Below are positions 1 through 11,923 of a DNA stretch of 64,000 nt, piece by piece. A model generated the notes under the pieces. It did not search any database. It had not been told where the DNA came from and saw nothing but the letters and a program-made list of their open reading frames with translations. The stretch lies in contig OENT01000199.1 in NCBI GenBank assembly GCA_900239685.1, positions 62,001 through 126,000 on the forward strand, in the 5' to 3' direction. The translations under genes were made by a program, and so were the position numbers. This stretch comes from Rotaria macrura (taxonomy: Eukaryota; Rotifera; Eurotatoria; Philodinida; Philodinidae). How positions within the stretch are numbered: the stretch's first letter is position 1; every line of letters starts with the position of its first letter.

Positions 1-1037
1 CTCCGTTCAAAATAAACAAATAGGACAACGTATATTTCTCGAAGTGGAAAATGCAAGAAACGTGCAAACTATACCATTTATTATAGACGTACGGACATGA
101 CACTATCTTCATATGCATCGGTTTCAATTGTTGAATATATTGTTTTCTAAGAAATTCATAGATTTCTAAACTTTAACTCAAACATTCCGATTCGATGGTA
201 AATTAAAAAGAGAAATATTTTTTCTATTTATTATTAAAAAATAATCAATTTCAAGTCCAATAAAACAATATACTGTTTAGTTTTAAAATCCACTTGTCAT
301 CTTCTTATATATTTTCTATCAACGAAGCAATTATAAAAGAGTTATTATAACTTTAAAGATATTGAAGAACTAAATGTTCATTAAAAACATTTTCCAATTA
401 CGCCGTTTAATTTTTACATATGAATCGAGTATATTTAGAACGATGCAAATCATTGATATGCAATTATCTTCGAACCAACATGTCGATAGAATTCATACAT
501 GAATATCTCTATGATTCGTTAGAAATAGAAACATAGTTCGAATTGAAAAAAGAGAAGAGAATTGTTTCAAAAATTATTCAAATAATCTTCTTCATTCATC
601 GTACGAACATAGAAACTATTCGCTTTAAAAATTTAACTCGAAATAGATTAGAATCTTCATAAGATATTGTAACATAGTTCAAAAGCATAGTAAATATCTA
701 AGATCGTATCAATGCGATCGATGTATCTCGAATATTGTTTTCTGTTAGATCAATAAAAACAAAAATGAATGAAAATGATACGCAGTTGACAAGAACTACA
801 ATGAGTAAATGTTTTGATTTTAGTTGTCGCAATGTAATTATCTTGTTTTTGTGTTCATTATTTTCTCTTACGTTTCTCATATCTCTATGAGAACATTATA
901 GAAATCAGAAGTCATCAACACAACTTATGTCTCTTTTTACTCTCCTTCTTTTTCTTTCTTCTCGTTCTTTCTTTTATGCTCTGAATAAGTAAGAAATAGA
1001 CCGAGACATTCGCGCATACACACATACAAACATTTAG
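1..1037. other. Non-coding upstream region
   Basis: AT-rich sequence without a supportable gene on either strand. Pyrimidine-rich tracts lie at about 930-975, followed by a CA-rich stretch and a possible 3' splice acceptor (tttag) ending at 1037 just before the first gene. No recognisable repeat or RNA gene was seen. Confidence 0.5.
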
Positions 1038-1044
1038 CTCATAT

Positions 1045-1955
1045 ATGTCAATCATATTAAACAATAAAACGATGATTATAGTATTATTTATATTAACATT
1101 ATTATTTCATAGAATTCATGGAAAATTTTTATTAAGCGCAGAAAGTTCATCGATTATTGTTTTACGACACATACGTTTGTCAACCGATAATGAATATTAT
1201 CGCATTCGATGTCCATATAATTTAAATCATTTAAGTCTTACACTATTGAATTATTCAAATCATCATTGTTTTGATCTATACAAAAAACCAATTCATGATA
1301 CTTGCATGAATAATCGATCACCTTGTCAATTTCATGCTAGACCTATACAATTGAATTGTAATAATCATTCATATTCTAATTATGTTGATGTCACATATCA
1401 ATGTTCATTTTTATCTTTAAAATCATCTACGACAACATCTGCGAACAGTGAAAAGTACGTTCGTACAACATTGTTATATGATGAGAAATAGAAATATTAC
1501 GAATTCAATTTTCATTATCACTTTTTAGACGATCAGCATTTTCTAGTATCAACGATGAATCAATACATTCTTCGTCGTATTCATCAAATGAACAATCTTT
1601 ACATGATCTATCATTTCCATTAACTGTCTTCGATAACGGAGGAACTATTGGTATATTTCTCGTAGGTCTTGTTCTAGTTCTTATCCTATGGGTAACTGTT
1701 TGCTGTATGTGGTTGATACGTTGCACTCAAATCAGTAAAGACGATGGAAAATGTGAATTACTTGCATTTAGCTCACATCCAAAATTTGATTATAATATAG
1801 ATGGTACAGATTCATCTCAAGAGAATTCAATGATTGTTGGTAATCTATATGGTCATACAAGTACGGGTGGTCTTGAAAATATTTGTATTTATGTTAATCC
1901 GCTAGAAAATAAATGTATCTCATCATTGAAACTGACACAAATCGATGGACAATAA
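1045..1955 (+). CDS. Type I membrane protein with SUEL-lectin-like ectodomain
   Basis: Two exons, 1045-1454 and 1529-1955, joined over a 74-bp GT-AG intron (GTACGT donor, ttttttag acceptor) in matching phase, give 278 residues. A hydrophobic leader (about 1-26) is followed by a Cys-rich ectodomain. Its end, a Cys-x6-Cys pair, a later LNC, then a YVDVTYQC motif, resembles the second half of the SUEL/Gal_lectin fold, which binds rhamnose or galactose in other animals. The N-terminal half is poorly conserved, so sugar binding is not shown. A transmembrane helix spans about 176-199 (GIFLVGLVLVLILWVTVCC), leaving a cytoplasmic tail of about 80 residues with NxxY-like tyrosines. EVA1-type receptors combine SUEL domains with one TM helix, but I see no firm match to that family. 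The single-exon reading stops at 1491; the splice restores a long frame. An AATAAA at 2191 is a likely poly(A) signal. Confidence 0.65.
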
Positions 1956-2190
1956 ATATACACACATATATACGCTTGTGTAACACATACATAGTAACTG
2001 CTTACACATGCATATATGTATGTGTGCATGCACACATGATAATGATCGACACATCATCCATCGTTTTCAATTGTCGACTCATGTACTATAACATTGACGA
2101 ACAACTACTTAACTTGACTTGAGCAATTTTTCATTAAAAAGAAAAAAAAAGAAAGAAATGTAAAAAATACACACCTATAACCATATTTCA

Positions 2191-2196
2191 AATAAA
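2191..2196 (+). terminator. Likely poly(A) signal of the SUEL-like gene
   Basis: A canonical AATAAA lies 236 bases after the stop codon at 1955, on the same strand, in an A-rich 3' region. Confidence 0.45.
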
Positions 2197-2199
2197 AGT

Positions 2200-5100
2200 C
2201 ATGTAATCACTGAATGTTATTCATATTCTTTACTCTAAGCTAAACAATAAGAAAGCAATGGGAAATGATTGTTGTATGCTTTAATGAAAAATATTATACG
2301 TAATCAATAGTATGATATTGTTATTAATCATAGTTTCTATGCATTAATATCAATGAGTACGACAAGTTCCTTGTAACTTTTTCTTTTACATATGACATCA
2401 AGGCAAACGACAGAATAAACTAGTTCATACAAAAAGAAAAGAAGCAGTTACGAAGCATTAGCATAAGTGTTAGTATTTCGATTAATTTTTCACATGATTG
2501 ATACTATATATATCCTGAACAGTATTGTGCTATTTTCATATCATGAAAAGGTCGATTCCCGCCAGTGCTTATTATGTCATCATTACTAATGCAAAAATGA
2601 GCTCATTTAACATTTTATCTTTACTGCTAATGAGAAAGGAATTATTTAAAAAATTATTATCATTAATTTATATTGTAACTGCCATTTGTTCGACATATAG
2701 ATGATATTTTCTACTTAACACATGGAAAATAATAACAATCAATGTCAATCGTTTACATCATTGGGAAGGATAATCTTCCTGCCAAATGTTCTGATTTAGT
2801 GAAAACTAATAGACATGTCAAAAATATTGTTCATGCACAATAACTCACCGATAATCGATCTACTGCCTAGATAATATCGTAAAGATTTTCTGTCGTTTGA
2901 AGAAAATAATCTAGAAATTCGAAACATCAATGATTAACATAGATTTCTGTTTTTACAAAAAAAAACGAATGACTAACATTAAAACATCATTGATATTGTA
3001 ACAAGTGTTTTTGAGTTTAGCTTAACAATACTACCATAGATACAGCAATGCTTACTGATAATCAAGACTATTATTCATTCCTTACGTAAGTCATTTTTAC
3101 TGTACGTATTAATATTCACTTTCAAATCATTGATTATGACTATCGTCCTATTGATTGTCTTTATCAATTAACTCCTACGAAGTACAACGTATATGAACCA
3201 AGTTATATTCATTGTCTATATCAACGCATTTTTATACATATTCGATATGACATTGTCATTGATCACTTTCATATATATATATGTAAGTTTATGTGTTTTC
3301 TGCTTTTCTTCTCCTTTCAAGTGGTGACAAAAAACATATCGGTTGATACTAAAGATTTCTTCTTTTTTTTTTCAATTTAGACACGGATCATATAAATGTA
3401 TATTGATTCGAATAAAACAAATTCAAATATTTGGTTCACATTGATCTTTCTCCTAAATTCATAAATAAATTGACATTCAAATAATTCAACATTCGACGTT
3501 TTACAAATAATAGAATCTTGATTTAAAATTTTCCTTTGCTTTACTATTCTTTATGATATCAAATAAGAAATCCAATAAATCTTCTTTTATGTCATGTCTA
3601 TTCGATGATAGGACCTACAAACATCAGCAGACTTCTATATCAAGATGACATGTGGCCATGGTAAAGTTCATATTTTAACTTGTAGATTTTCTAAGAACTC
3701 GAATAATGAGAATTTTTCTTTGCTCTGACACAAGTATTTTGCATCATCGAACTTAATTTAGTCGGTAAATAAGACTTTTTTTTGCAAAGCATAGCCCTTC
3801 AGCATTATTTATATCGTGACATGTTACTTCAAACAAAAATTTAACAGAAAAACACGTACAAGAAATGTATAGGATTTAATGAGAAATGTTTAATCATTTT
3901 GTTTTCTTATATTGAATATTGCTCTCAAACATCATGACATAGAACTGAGAGTGTCATCATTGTCATTCTTCAATAAATACACAGCTGCATGAAGAATTCA
4001 AATGGAATGAAATCAATATAGAGTAAGATTGATTGTCGATGAGGGTGTTTGGATTAAATAAGAAAAATAACTGTCGAGAAAATTCATGAATAACGTTCGG
4101 TTGTAATTATGATTAATAGTCTATCGTTAATACAAGTAAAATAGAGTTGCCAGACTAGTTTATCGAAATACTGTCATGGATTATCAAGGTTATCAATAAA
4201 TCATTTAACTCATATAGATATGACTTTCCAACTCGTAAAAGTTCGCTTCAACTATTCTAGCTAATATTTTTAATAATATTATCTTGTATTATTAATAAAA
4301 TCTCGTCTATAACTTTGATTTAGATGGATGGATTAATGTCAGATTATATTTACATAGGTTTCTATATTTTCTTATTATAATCCATGATTAGAATTGAATC
4401 TAATTCATATACCAGTTTACAAAACACTTTTCAAAAGCGACAATAATTTCTAGAAGCATAATTTTGATATAATATCAATTTTCAGTGTTCTTTTGTAAAA
4501 ACGAAAGAGATTTAGTTTTTTCATAGGAAAAAAAAACAACGACTTAAAAATTCGATCATACCCATTGAAAAAATATTGGATTACAGAAGATTTGAGTGGA
4601 TTATAATTGGATTTTTCTGCATCGAAATCCAAATTATAGACGATTGAAATCGTCGAAACCAACGATAATTTGATTTTTAATCAAACAATAATCTTTAAAA
4701 GTCGGGTGAAATCGTGATTCAAATCATATTAAATCTAGATCATATGATTTAAATCAAGCATACATGGTTTTAATCGCAATTTTATCGGAGTTTTTTAAGA
4801 TTATTGTTTGATTAAAAATTAAATGATCGTTGGTTTTTCGACGATTTCAATCTCTCATAATTTGATATTTTTTCACTGGATATTGAACAATTCATGAATA
4901 ACAGTACGTAATTGATTTGAAATTTTCGTCAAACTTTTTTGATCTCGAACATATTCTTCAATTCTCTTCTCTCAAATAATTCGTTCAGATTTTTTCGTCG
5001 GAAAGTAAATAGATAACTGATAATTCTCGCTTTCTTTTTCTTTTAGTTGAAAAAAAATCAACCGAATCTGTTCTGTTTTATCAACACTCAAGGATATCAA

Positions 5101-5520
5101 ACGAGGATAAAACAGAAAAGACAAGTAAGTATAGCAAAAGAAAAACCACAGACAAAGAGTTAAGAAAAGAAAAAAAACAAAGATATATTGAATTCTTTTC
5201 GTTTCTTTTCTTTTCGAAGATTAAACGGTTCACCAGAAAGGAACACACACGCACAGAAAAAAAAATACACATCCCTGAGCTATCAGTCGAATGGGAAATG
5301 TGATAGAAAAATAGTAAGCGAAGATGATGAAGACAAAAGAAAAAAAAAAAAGAAAATGAACAAACCAGGTTAGCCAAGCAAATACAAACGCACACAACAA
5401 GAGTTGTCCAAGTATAATAATATAGAAATATAAGTTAAAGAAATAGAACAACAAAAAAAAAACGAAAGAATCATTTATTTTTTTTTCTGCTTGTTTGTCT
5501 TTTTTTAAGGATGTGTTGTA
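2200..5520. other. Intergenic region
   Basis: No gene is supportable. The region is AT-rich with short TA runs (about 3272-3283) and holds the 211-bp palindrome listed separately at 4642-4852. The reading frames near 5080-5500 are low-complexity A/G- or T/C-rich tracts and lie just past the 3' end of the BICRA-like gene. Confidence 0.5.
4642..4852. repeat. Long imperfect palindrome (foldback or MITE-like)
   Basis: The left arm begins GATTGAAATCGTCGAAA at 4642; the right arm ends with its reverse complement at 4852. Both continue inward through CCAACGAT and TTTTTAATCAAACAATAATC. A second, inner match (GATTCAAATCATAT against ATATGATTTAAATC) surrounds the centre near 4735, so almost the whole 211 bp can fold on itself. 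Weaker similarity extends outward (CAAATTAT on both sides). No open frame and no clear target-site duplication were found. Confidence 0.8.
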
Positions 5521-5522
5521 CA

Positions 5523-8500
5523 TCAAGAAAAGCCGAGCAAGTTTTGGACGGCACGCGAAGCTTCATCATCTTGAGATTGGTTATTATCTTGATGATGATT
5601 ATCAATGTCAAGTTCATCGAATAGAAAGTTTGTTGAGTCGGATATGTCGATAGGATTTTCATGTTGTTCAATAACACCACAGTCGACTATTGAATTAATG
5701 GCTAATTGAGTTTCATCGGCTGTTCGTATTGTTTCATCCGGTGTGGGATCACTAATAAATAAATCATTATAGTCGGCTTCAGACATAGCTACACCAAGAT
5801 TATAATTAGACGTATTCGTTAGAAAATCGAATGTAGAAGGCGGCGGAGACGATGTTACGTCAGGTGGTATAGGTACAGACACTGGTCTGTCTGAAAAGGT
5901 TCGAAAAAATAGAGAAAAAAAACAAGTACGTTTTTGTTTCTATTTTCATATGAAAAACAAACAAGTTTCTTATTTACTTTCAACATCTACAGCACGTCTT
6001 TTTCTTGCTTCATAATCAGATTTTTCACTTTCTAACTGTTCACGAAGATCATCAAGTCGCATTTTTTCTAATAAATATTTATCATAACTTTCATTATTTA
6101 ACTAAAATAGAAAATAAAACAAAATACAATGTAGAAAAGATACGTATTCAACATAGATCATTTTCAAATTCAGACAAATACACATGACATATAATAATAA
6201 GAAAATTTGTTATGAATTACGTTTCATAGGTTATTCTAATAGTTTCCGTACAGATAGATTCTATCCTATTGATCATATCTCGTAACTTCTTTCTAAATGT
6301 TTAACATACAATCGTTTGTCATCATTTCTATTTTTCATTCAAAATGAACGTGTTTTTAAACATTTCTTTGATGAAGATTATTTGGCTGTGAACTTTTATC
6401 CTCGTCTTAGGTTTATCTATGCATAGAATGTTGGGAAAATTTTACATCTCAAGTATTTTATCCTTTGTATTATATTTCATGTGCAAAACAAAATCTCAAG
6501 TTCTGATTATATTTGATATCCGAAGTGAAGAAAATTCCATTTCATGATATTCGAGTAATCAGCCGACCTTTCTTACTAGACAAAGTTCTTGATCGACATA
6601 CTTTCCTCGAATCAATTCGTTACACAAACTAGAATCTGAACTTAGAAAATCGATTTATCATGAGCGAAAAATTCTTTTTCAAGATAAGAAAATACACACA
6701 CACACAACTAACTTGATCATTTGATACAGCATAACGTGATATAGATACATTTATACGTTCACTGACAGCTAACAAACGTTTTGCTTCGATTTCAAATGAT
6801 TCATCAACTATAATTGAAAGAAAATTTTAATATGAAAGAAAAATGTTCATATTCTCCTTACATTGTCGACATTCATCTTCAGTTGGTTCGTACGTTGGTG
6901 GTGCTGGCTTTGTAAATACATGATAACGTGTTAAACGTTTAATAGCATCACCACGTGTTAAAAATCGAGACTTGAAATCTGGTTTTAATACATGCGCATG
7001 ATCTTTACGTAATTGTTGACCGATTCTATGAATTATTGATGATCATGAAAAAAATACAATTAAATAGAAATCGATTTCATTTCAACTTACAAATCAGCAC
7101 TAGATATGCGTAAAGAACGTGTCGCATTTGTTGCATTTATAATTGATGTCGAAGCAGACGGAGCACCCAAAAGAATTTTCGTTCGAGGATTCTAAAACGA
7201 AATATTTTTATGAATCTAGTTTGTATTCAGATGATAAAATAATCAACTTATATCTATTACATCATGTCAAGAACTAATTATTCCTATTGGCTAGATCAAT
7301 ATTATTCATATTCTTTTCAAATAAGATTTTTGTAAGCAAATATCGAGTTTTACGATTGAAACCTTTTGCAAGTCAAAATTTAAAAACAAACGAAAACTAT
7401 TTCTATTTCGCACAGTTTTATTGACTTAAGAACTTGTCATATTTATTTAACTACTAAAATTTGTTAGAGAAGCAATGAAACTTCATGAACATCGATCTTT
7501 TCATCTAATATTCAATATATACGATGGAGAAAAACTTATTATAATATTCTAGAATTTTGAAATTTACTAACGGTTTTTTTTAATTCAAAATATTAATAGA
7601 TATTTATTTCTTTTTATACATATTACGATCGATTAGAATTCTCTCATTGTCTAACATGAAAAAAAAATAGACATTTCATCATATCATAACTATGCATACT
7701 ACTAGTTCAATTAAACAATAGTATAGAAAAGAAAAGTTCGAATATACATCAACATGATTATGGTACTTGATGTCAGATTTGATATCGTTTATGTCATTCG
7801 AAGACTGTCATACGTGAGTATAAGTACTCGATAGGGTATACAGTTCACATCATGCTTGCTGAAAAACATATAGAATGAGACTAAGTGTTTCATTAATATA
7901 TTCCCTAGTCTATATGTAGACGGGCATATACTCGTTGTTACACTATGGAAAAATTCACTTTTCTTTTACAAACTGACTTCAATCGTGACTATGGTTGATT
8001 TCTATTGAGAAATCTTCTATGTTGAATATTCTATTCTCCAATGTATATCTATTCGAATAGTAAACATGAAAATAACAAACCACAGTTAATGTTGTTGTTG
8101 TATTTAGTCCAGTAGCTGCATTTTTTGCTAAATATTTCGGTACTAATTCTCGTTGTCCTCTAGCAAATTGTTGTTGTTTATCGATAGGTAAGGCAGCTAT
8201 TTGCATATCTAATTTTTGTATTTGAAGTTTTTGTTCGAATGTTAATTCCATTGGTAAAATACCTTGAGCCTAAGGTTTTTTTTGTAATAGAGAAAAAAAT
8301 ATACCAGAATGATCATATCAATTTTGTTTTACAACTTTTGAATTCAAACAAACTTTACTTGTAGATCAAGTAGATTCACATGACGTAGTTTTTTCAATAC
8401 AGCATTCAATAGTTCATCTTGTTTAGCAAGTGGTAATTGTATGAGTGTTGTACCATTAGTTTTCTGTTGTGTTGTTACAGTTGATTCACGTTTAACAGTT

Positions 8501-10757
8501 GGATTCGATAACAATGTATTTAATGTTGTTGATTGATCAAGTAAACGTTGTCGATGTTGACCATTAATACGGGCTTGTTCAACTGATTGTGATAATGTTT
8601 CACGATAACGTATTATACGTGTTGAAAATTCACGATCTTTTTCTGTTGTTGATTGCATTCGTGATAAATATGTATCAATTAAAGTGATTTGTTTTTCTGG
8701 ATCTAGATAGAAAGAAAAGTATTTATTTTTCTTAAATTTCAAGAATAGAAAACTAGAAGGAAATGGAGAAACAACTCGTACCTTTTCCATTTGCTTGAAG
8801 ATCATTCATTAATTGAGTTGTGAGATCACTGTTCGTTGATACAGATAAATCTATAGATAATTGAAAGAAGAAGAATATTTTTTCATAAATCGATCATTAG
8901 CTGTTGATCGTTTACTTTTATCAATTAACTTTGATTGTGGACTATTATTATCGTTATTGTTTACTTGAAGAATAATATTACCGGTTTGAGTTTTAGATAA
9001 CAATGGAGTTGATAATCGTTGTCCACTTGTCATCATCATTAAACTGAGTAATGAAAGAAAAAAAAACAACATAGAGCATTGAAACTTGATTTAATCATAC
9101 TTTGACGTTGGACTATTTGTTGTTGTTGTGTTTGTAGGACGAACAAATCGAAGTGTTGTTGGTATGGATTGCTGACTACTTGAAAGATTCGATTGAATTA
9201 TAGATCCAGTACCTTCAACATTAAAAACAAAAGTTATTGTCCATGAAATAATTATGAACATGTTATTCGATAGTATCCTGATCTACAACTAGTATTTCTA
9301 GATCGCATTTAAAATGTGGATAAGACATTATGATTTCGTTGACTAAAAATTACTCATATTTATAATGTCGATATTAAAAACTAATGAATCTCATGTAAAG
9401 TACTACTGTAGTCGTTAAGCAAGAGTATATTTCATACTACAATAAACAAGAAAATGGTCATTAGATCACGAACTTATACGAGAACAAATGAATCTAATTG
9501 TAATATTTCTCTTTGTCAATATCATTCAACTGATTCTAACAGTGCTTTGAGTCATTTTTCTTGTAGTATAGTCACGTTCAACATGAAGATACTACTTCAA
9601 AGTCGGATGTCTCATCTTACTAGCACTCATAATGTTTTCATCTATCAAATGAACGCATGAGAAAGACTTCTTTTCATTTCAAAAAAAAATATTCTAATAC
9701 GTTATGCATTCGTGTAATTTTCATGCGAAATAAACACAATCAAACAGGTCTCACTATAAAAACATTCTAATGTACCGGAATAGAATTTTTTTATGGTTTC
9801 TATGGAATATTTCAAATGAAGACTTTGTGTGATCTATGAGATGTTCGTATGTCGTATCAATCTTTCAGTTTAAATCCAATAGGAGAATGTAGAATCGTAG
9901 GAATGAACGATTTTCTCCGTAACAATCAATATGAACGTATAGCTTACCATTTTGAGATGAACCATTTTGTATGATTTGACTTGATGCAACTGGCTGTGTG
10001 ACAGTTGCTGAAGGCTAACAAGAGAAAATGTAGAATATGGTAAATGAGAAGAAAACTTCATTTGAATCATACAGTTGTCGACGGTTGTGAAGAAGAATAT
10101 TTTTGTTGTAATAGTTTGGTAAACATACTCAATGGTATTAACGTTTGATTACCATTAATATTAATAGCAACCATTTGTTGCTGATTTGTAGTTGGAATAT
10201 TAGGTGATTGCTGTTGTTGTATAACTGTTTGATTTAAAATAACATTAACATTTGTTTGTGAACCAATCGTTTGATTCAATACACGTGGTGTTTCAATTGT
10301 CGTTGTTGCTATTGATTGTTGTGGCATTGTCGTTGTTGTTGTTGTTGTTATCAATGATGGATTTGTATTAAAATTAAATGTATTTTGTGTTATTTGTACA
10401 TTTGTATTATTTGTTGTATTTTGATTATAGATATTATTATTATTAATATTCGTAGTATTAGTATTGTGATTCGTAGGATTAATATTTGTTGCTAAACGAT
10501 TTTGTTCATTTGTTATACGTTGTGGTCCGGTAGAGTTTGTTGACTAGAAATAATATGTTTAGAAAGTAGAAATAAATATGTTTTTCTTATAGAGGATTTG
10601 ATTTTTGTTTACAGATTTAGCAGACGAACGAAGAAATGCATCTAGTGCAGCTGGATCTCTACAATATGAATATTAGTATTTGAAAACAAAAAATTTTTCA
10701 TTTCGAAAGCATGATATCTTACTGAATAATGTCGATAATGGATCGACCTTGACTCAT
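5523..10757 (-). CDS. BICRA: BICRA/GLTSCR1 homologue, ncBAF chromatin-remodelling subunit
   Basis: Fourteen coding exons join in phase to about 770 residues: 10757-10723, 10658-10613, 10543-10073, 10014-9948, 9212-9101, 9043-8916, 8850-8782, 8702-8359, 8269-8081, 7191-7091, 7025-6862, 6807-6713, 6101-5978, 5890-5523. The N terminus (GRSIIDIIQDPAALDAFL) matches the conserved opening of BICRA/BICRAL proteins. Residues about 520-640 match the GLTSCR1 domain (PF15249): a KPDFKSRF block, then RLTRYHVF, then a DESFEIEAKRLL helix. Between them lies an Asn/Thr/Gln-rich linker (exon 3) and a helical segment (MELTFEQKLQIQKLD). The C terminus is acidic and ends LLGFS. In animals this subunit, with BRD9, defines the nuclear non-canonical BAF complex. 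The protein is shorter than the human one, mainly in the disordered linkers. Exon 9's donor (GTTTGT) is the weakest join. Introns of 889, 735 and 611 bp hold nothing else I could support. Confidence 0.85.
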
Positions 10758-11340
10758 GATTTTGAAGACAGCTAAAAATAGAAGAAATAAAATTCGATTT
10801 GACGAGACGAAAAAAGGAAACTACCTACCAATAAAAAATAAAATAAATCATCTAACATTAAGAAATTGTTCTTAATTTATTTCGTCTTAGAAATATATAT
10901 CATTACATCTAGAAAAGAATTCATCTTCAAATGCCTATTCCTTGAACTATCAGGAGTTGAATGAGGTATGACACATAAGAAGTTCTATTGATCAAAATTA
11001 TCCTAGATTTTGTTTTTTGTTTTTTTTCATTGATTTCTTTTGACATTTTTGTTTTTTTCTTTGAAATAAAAAGAAACTAAGAGATCATAGATTGATCTTT
11101 AATTGAGGTTATGTGTTTTGAACTCGTGAACCTCGTTTTTTTCCAATACCGGACAAGGCCAAAAATAGAGAAAATGAGAGAATAATTTCTGTGACTCATT
11201 TTACAAGACCTCACTTTGCTTTCTTGTCTGGTCTATCTCTCTCGTTCTCTCTCTCTCGTGCTCCTTCTTTATTGAAAAAAAAAATATATATATGCATCGA
11301 AAGAGAGAGAGAGATTTTTCTCTTACCGCCATCTTGGCTG
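10758..11340 (-). promoter_or_regulatory. BICRA 5' region: leader exon, intron and short uORF
   Basis: On the minus strand a 3' acceptor (tttttag) ends at 10772, only 14 bases before the BICRA ATG. Upstream, a good donor (GTAAGAG) follows ATGGCG at 11332-11327, in the context CCAAGATGGCGG, which fits both a strong start context and a YY1-type promoter-proximal site. If the exons are joined, the upstream ATG opens a 7-codon frame whose TGA overlaps the BICRA ATG by two bases. The 5' part of the intron carries CT-rich and GA-rich tracts (about 11230-11316) that could pair. Whether leaders are cis- or trans-spliced cannot be told from the sequence. Confidence 0.45.
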
Positions 11341-11923
11341 TATGATGTTGTTTGTGTTTGATAAACCGTCAAGGAGGAGGCTAAGCCAAATGGCTTTTTT
11401 CGAGTCGTAAAGTAAAAGATAGAAGACTGTTTCGTCTGATTTTTTCTTAGGTTAAAAATAGGAAAAAAGAATGAATGATAGGAAAAATTGTGGTCAAAAA
11501 TAAAACCCGATAAGTATTCATAAAGATGGCGCTATCGAAACATAAGACAATATGAAAACTTACATTGCGTAAATAACAATAAGCGTCAAATGTGATCAGC
11601 TGGCAAATGTCATAGATGGTTGGATGACGGAAAGATAGAGGGAGACAAAAAGATAACGAATGCATGGCGTCTGTTCTTATTTGTGTTGTTATCTATCGAT
11701 CGATTATTCATTTCAGTCTGATCAACTTCTTTTAAAATGACTACAAAATAAATAAATATATATATATATATCTTTAGACTATTTTATCTTCGTCCAATTA
11801 ATGCATTTTTGAAGTCATGAATATATATAATACTATTGAAAACACATTTTCAAAACAAAAATAAAATAATATTTATATATATATATATATATGTATACAT
11901 ATATTTATACATAAATACATTTC

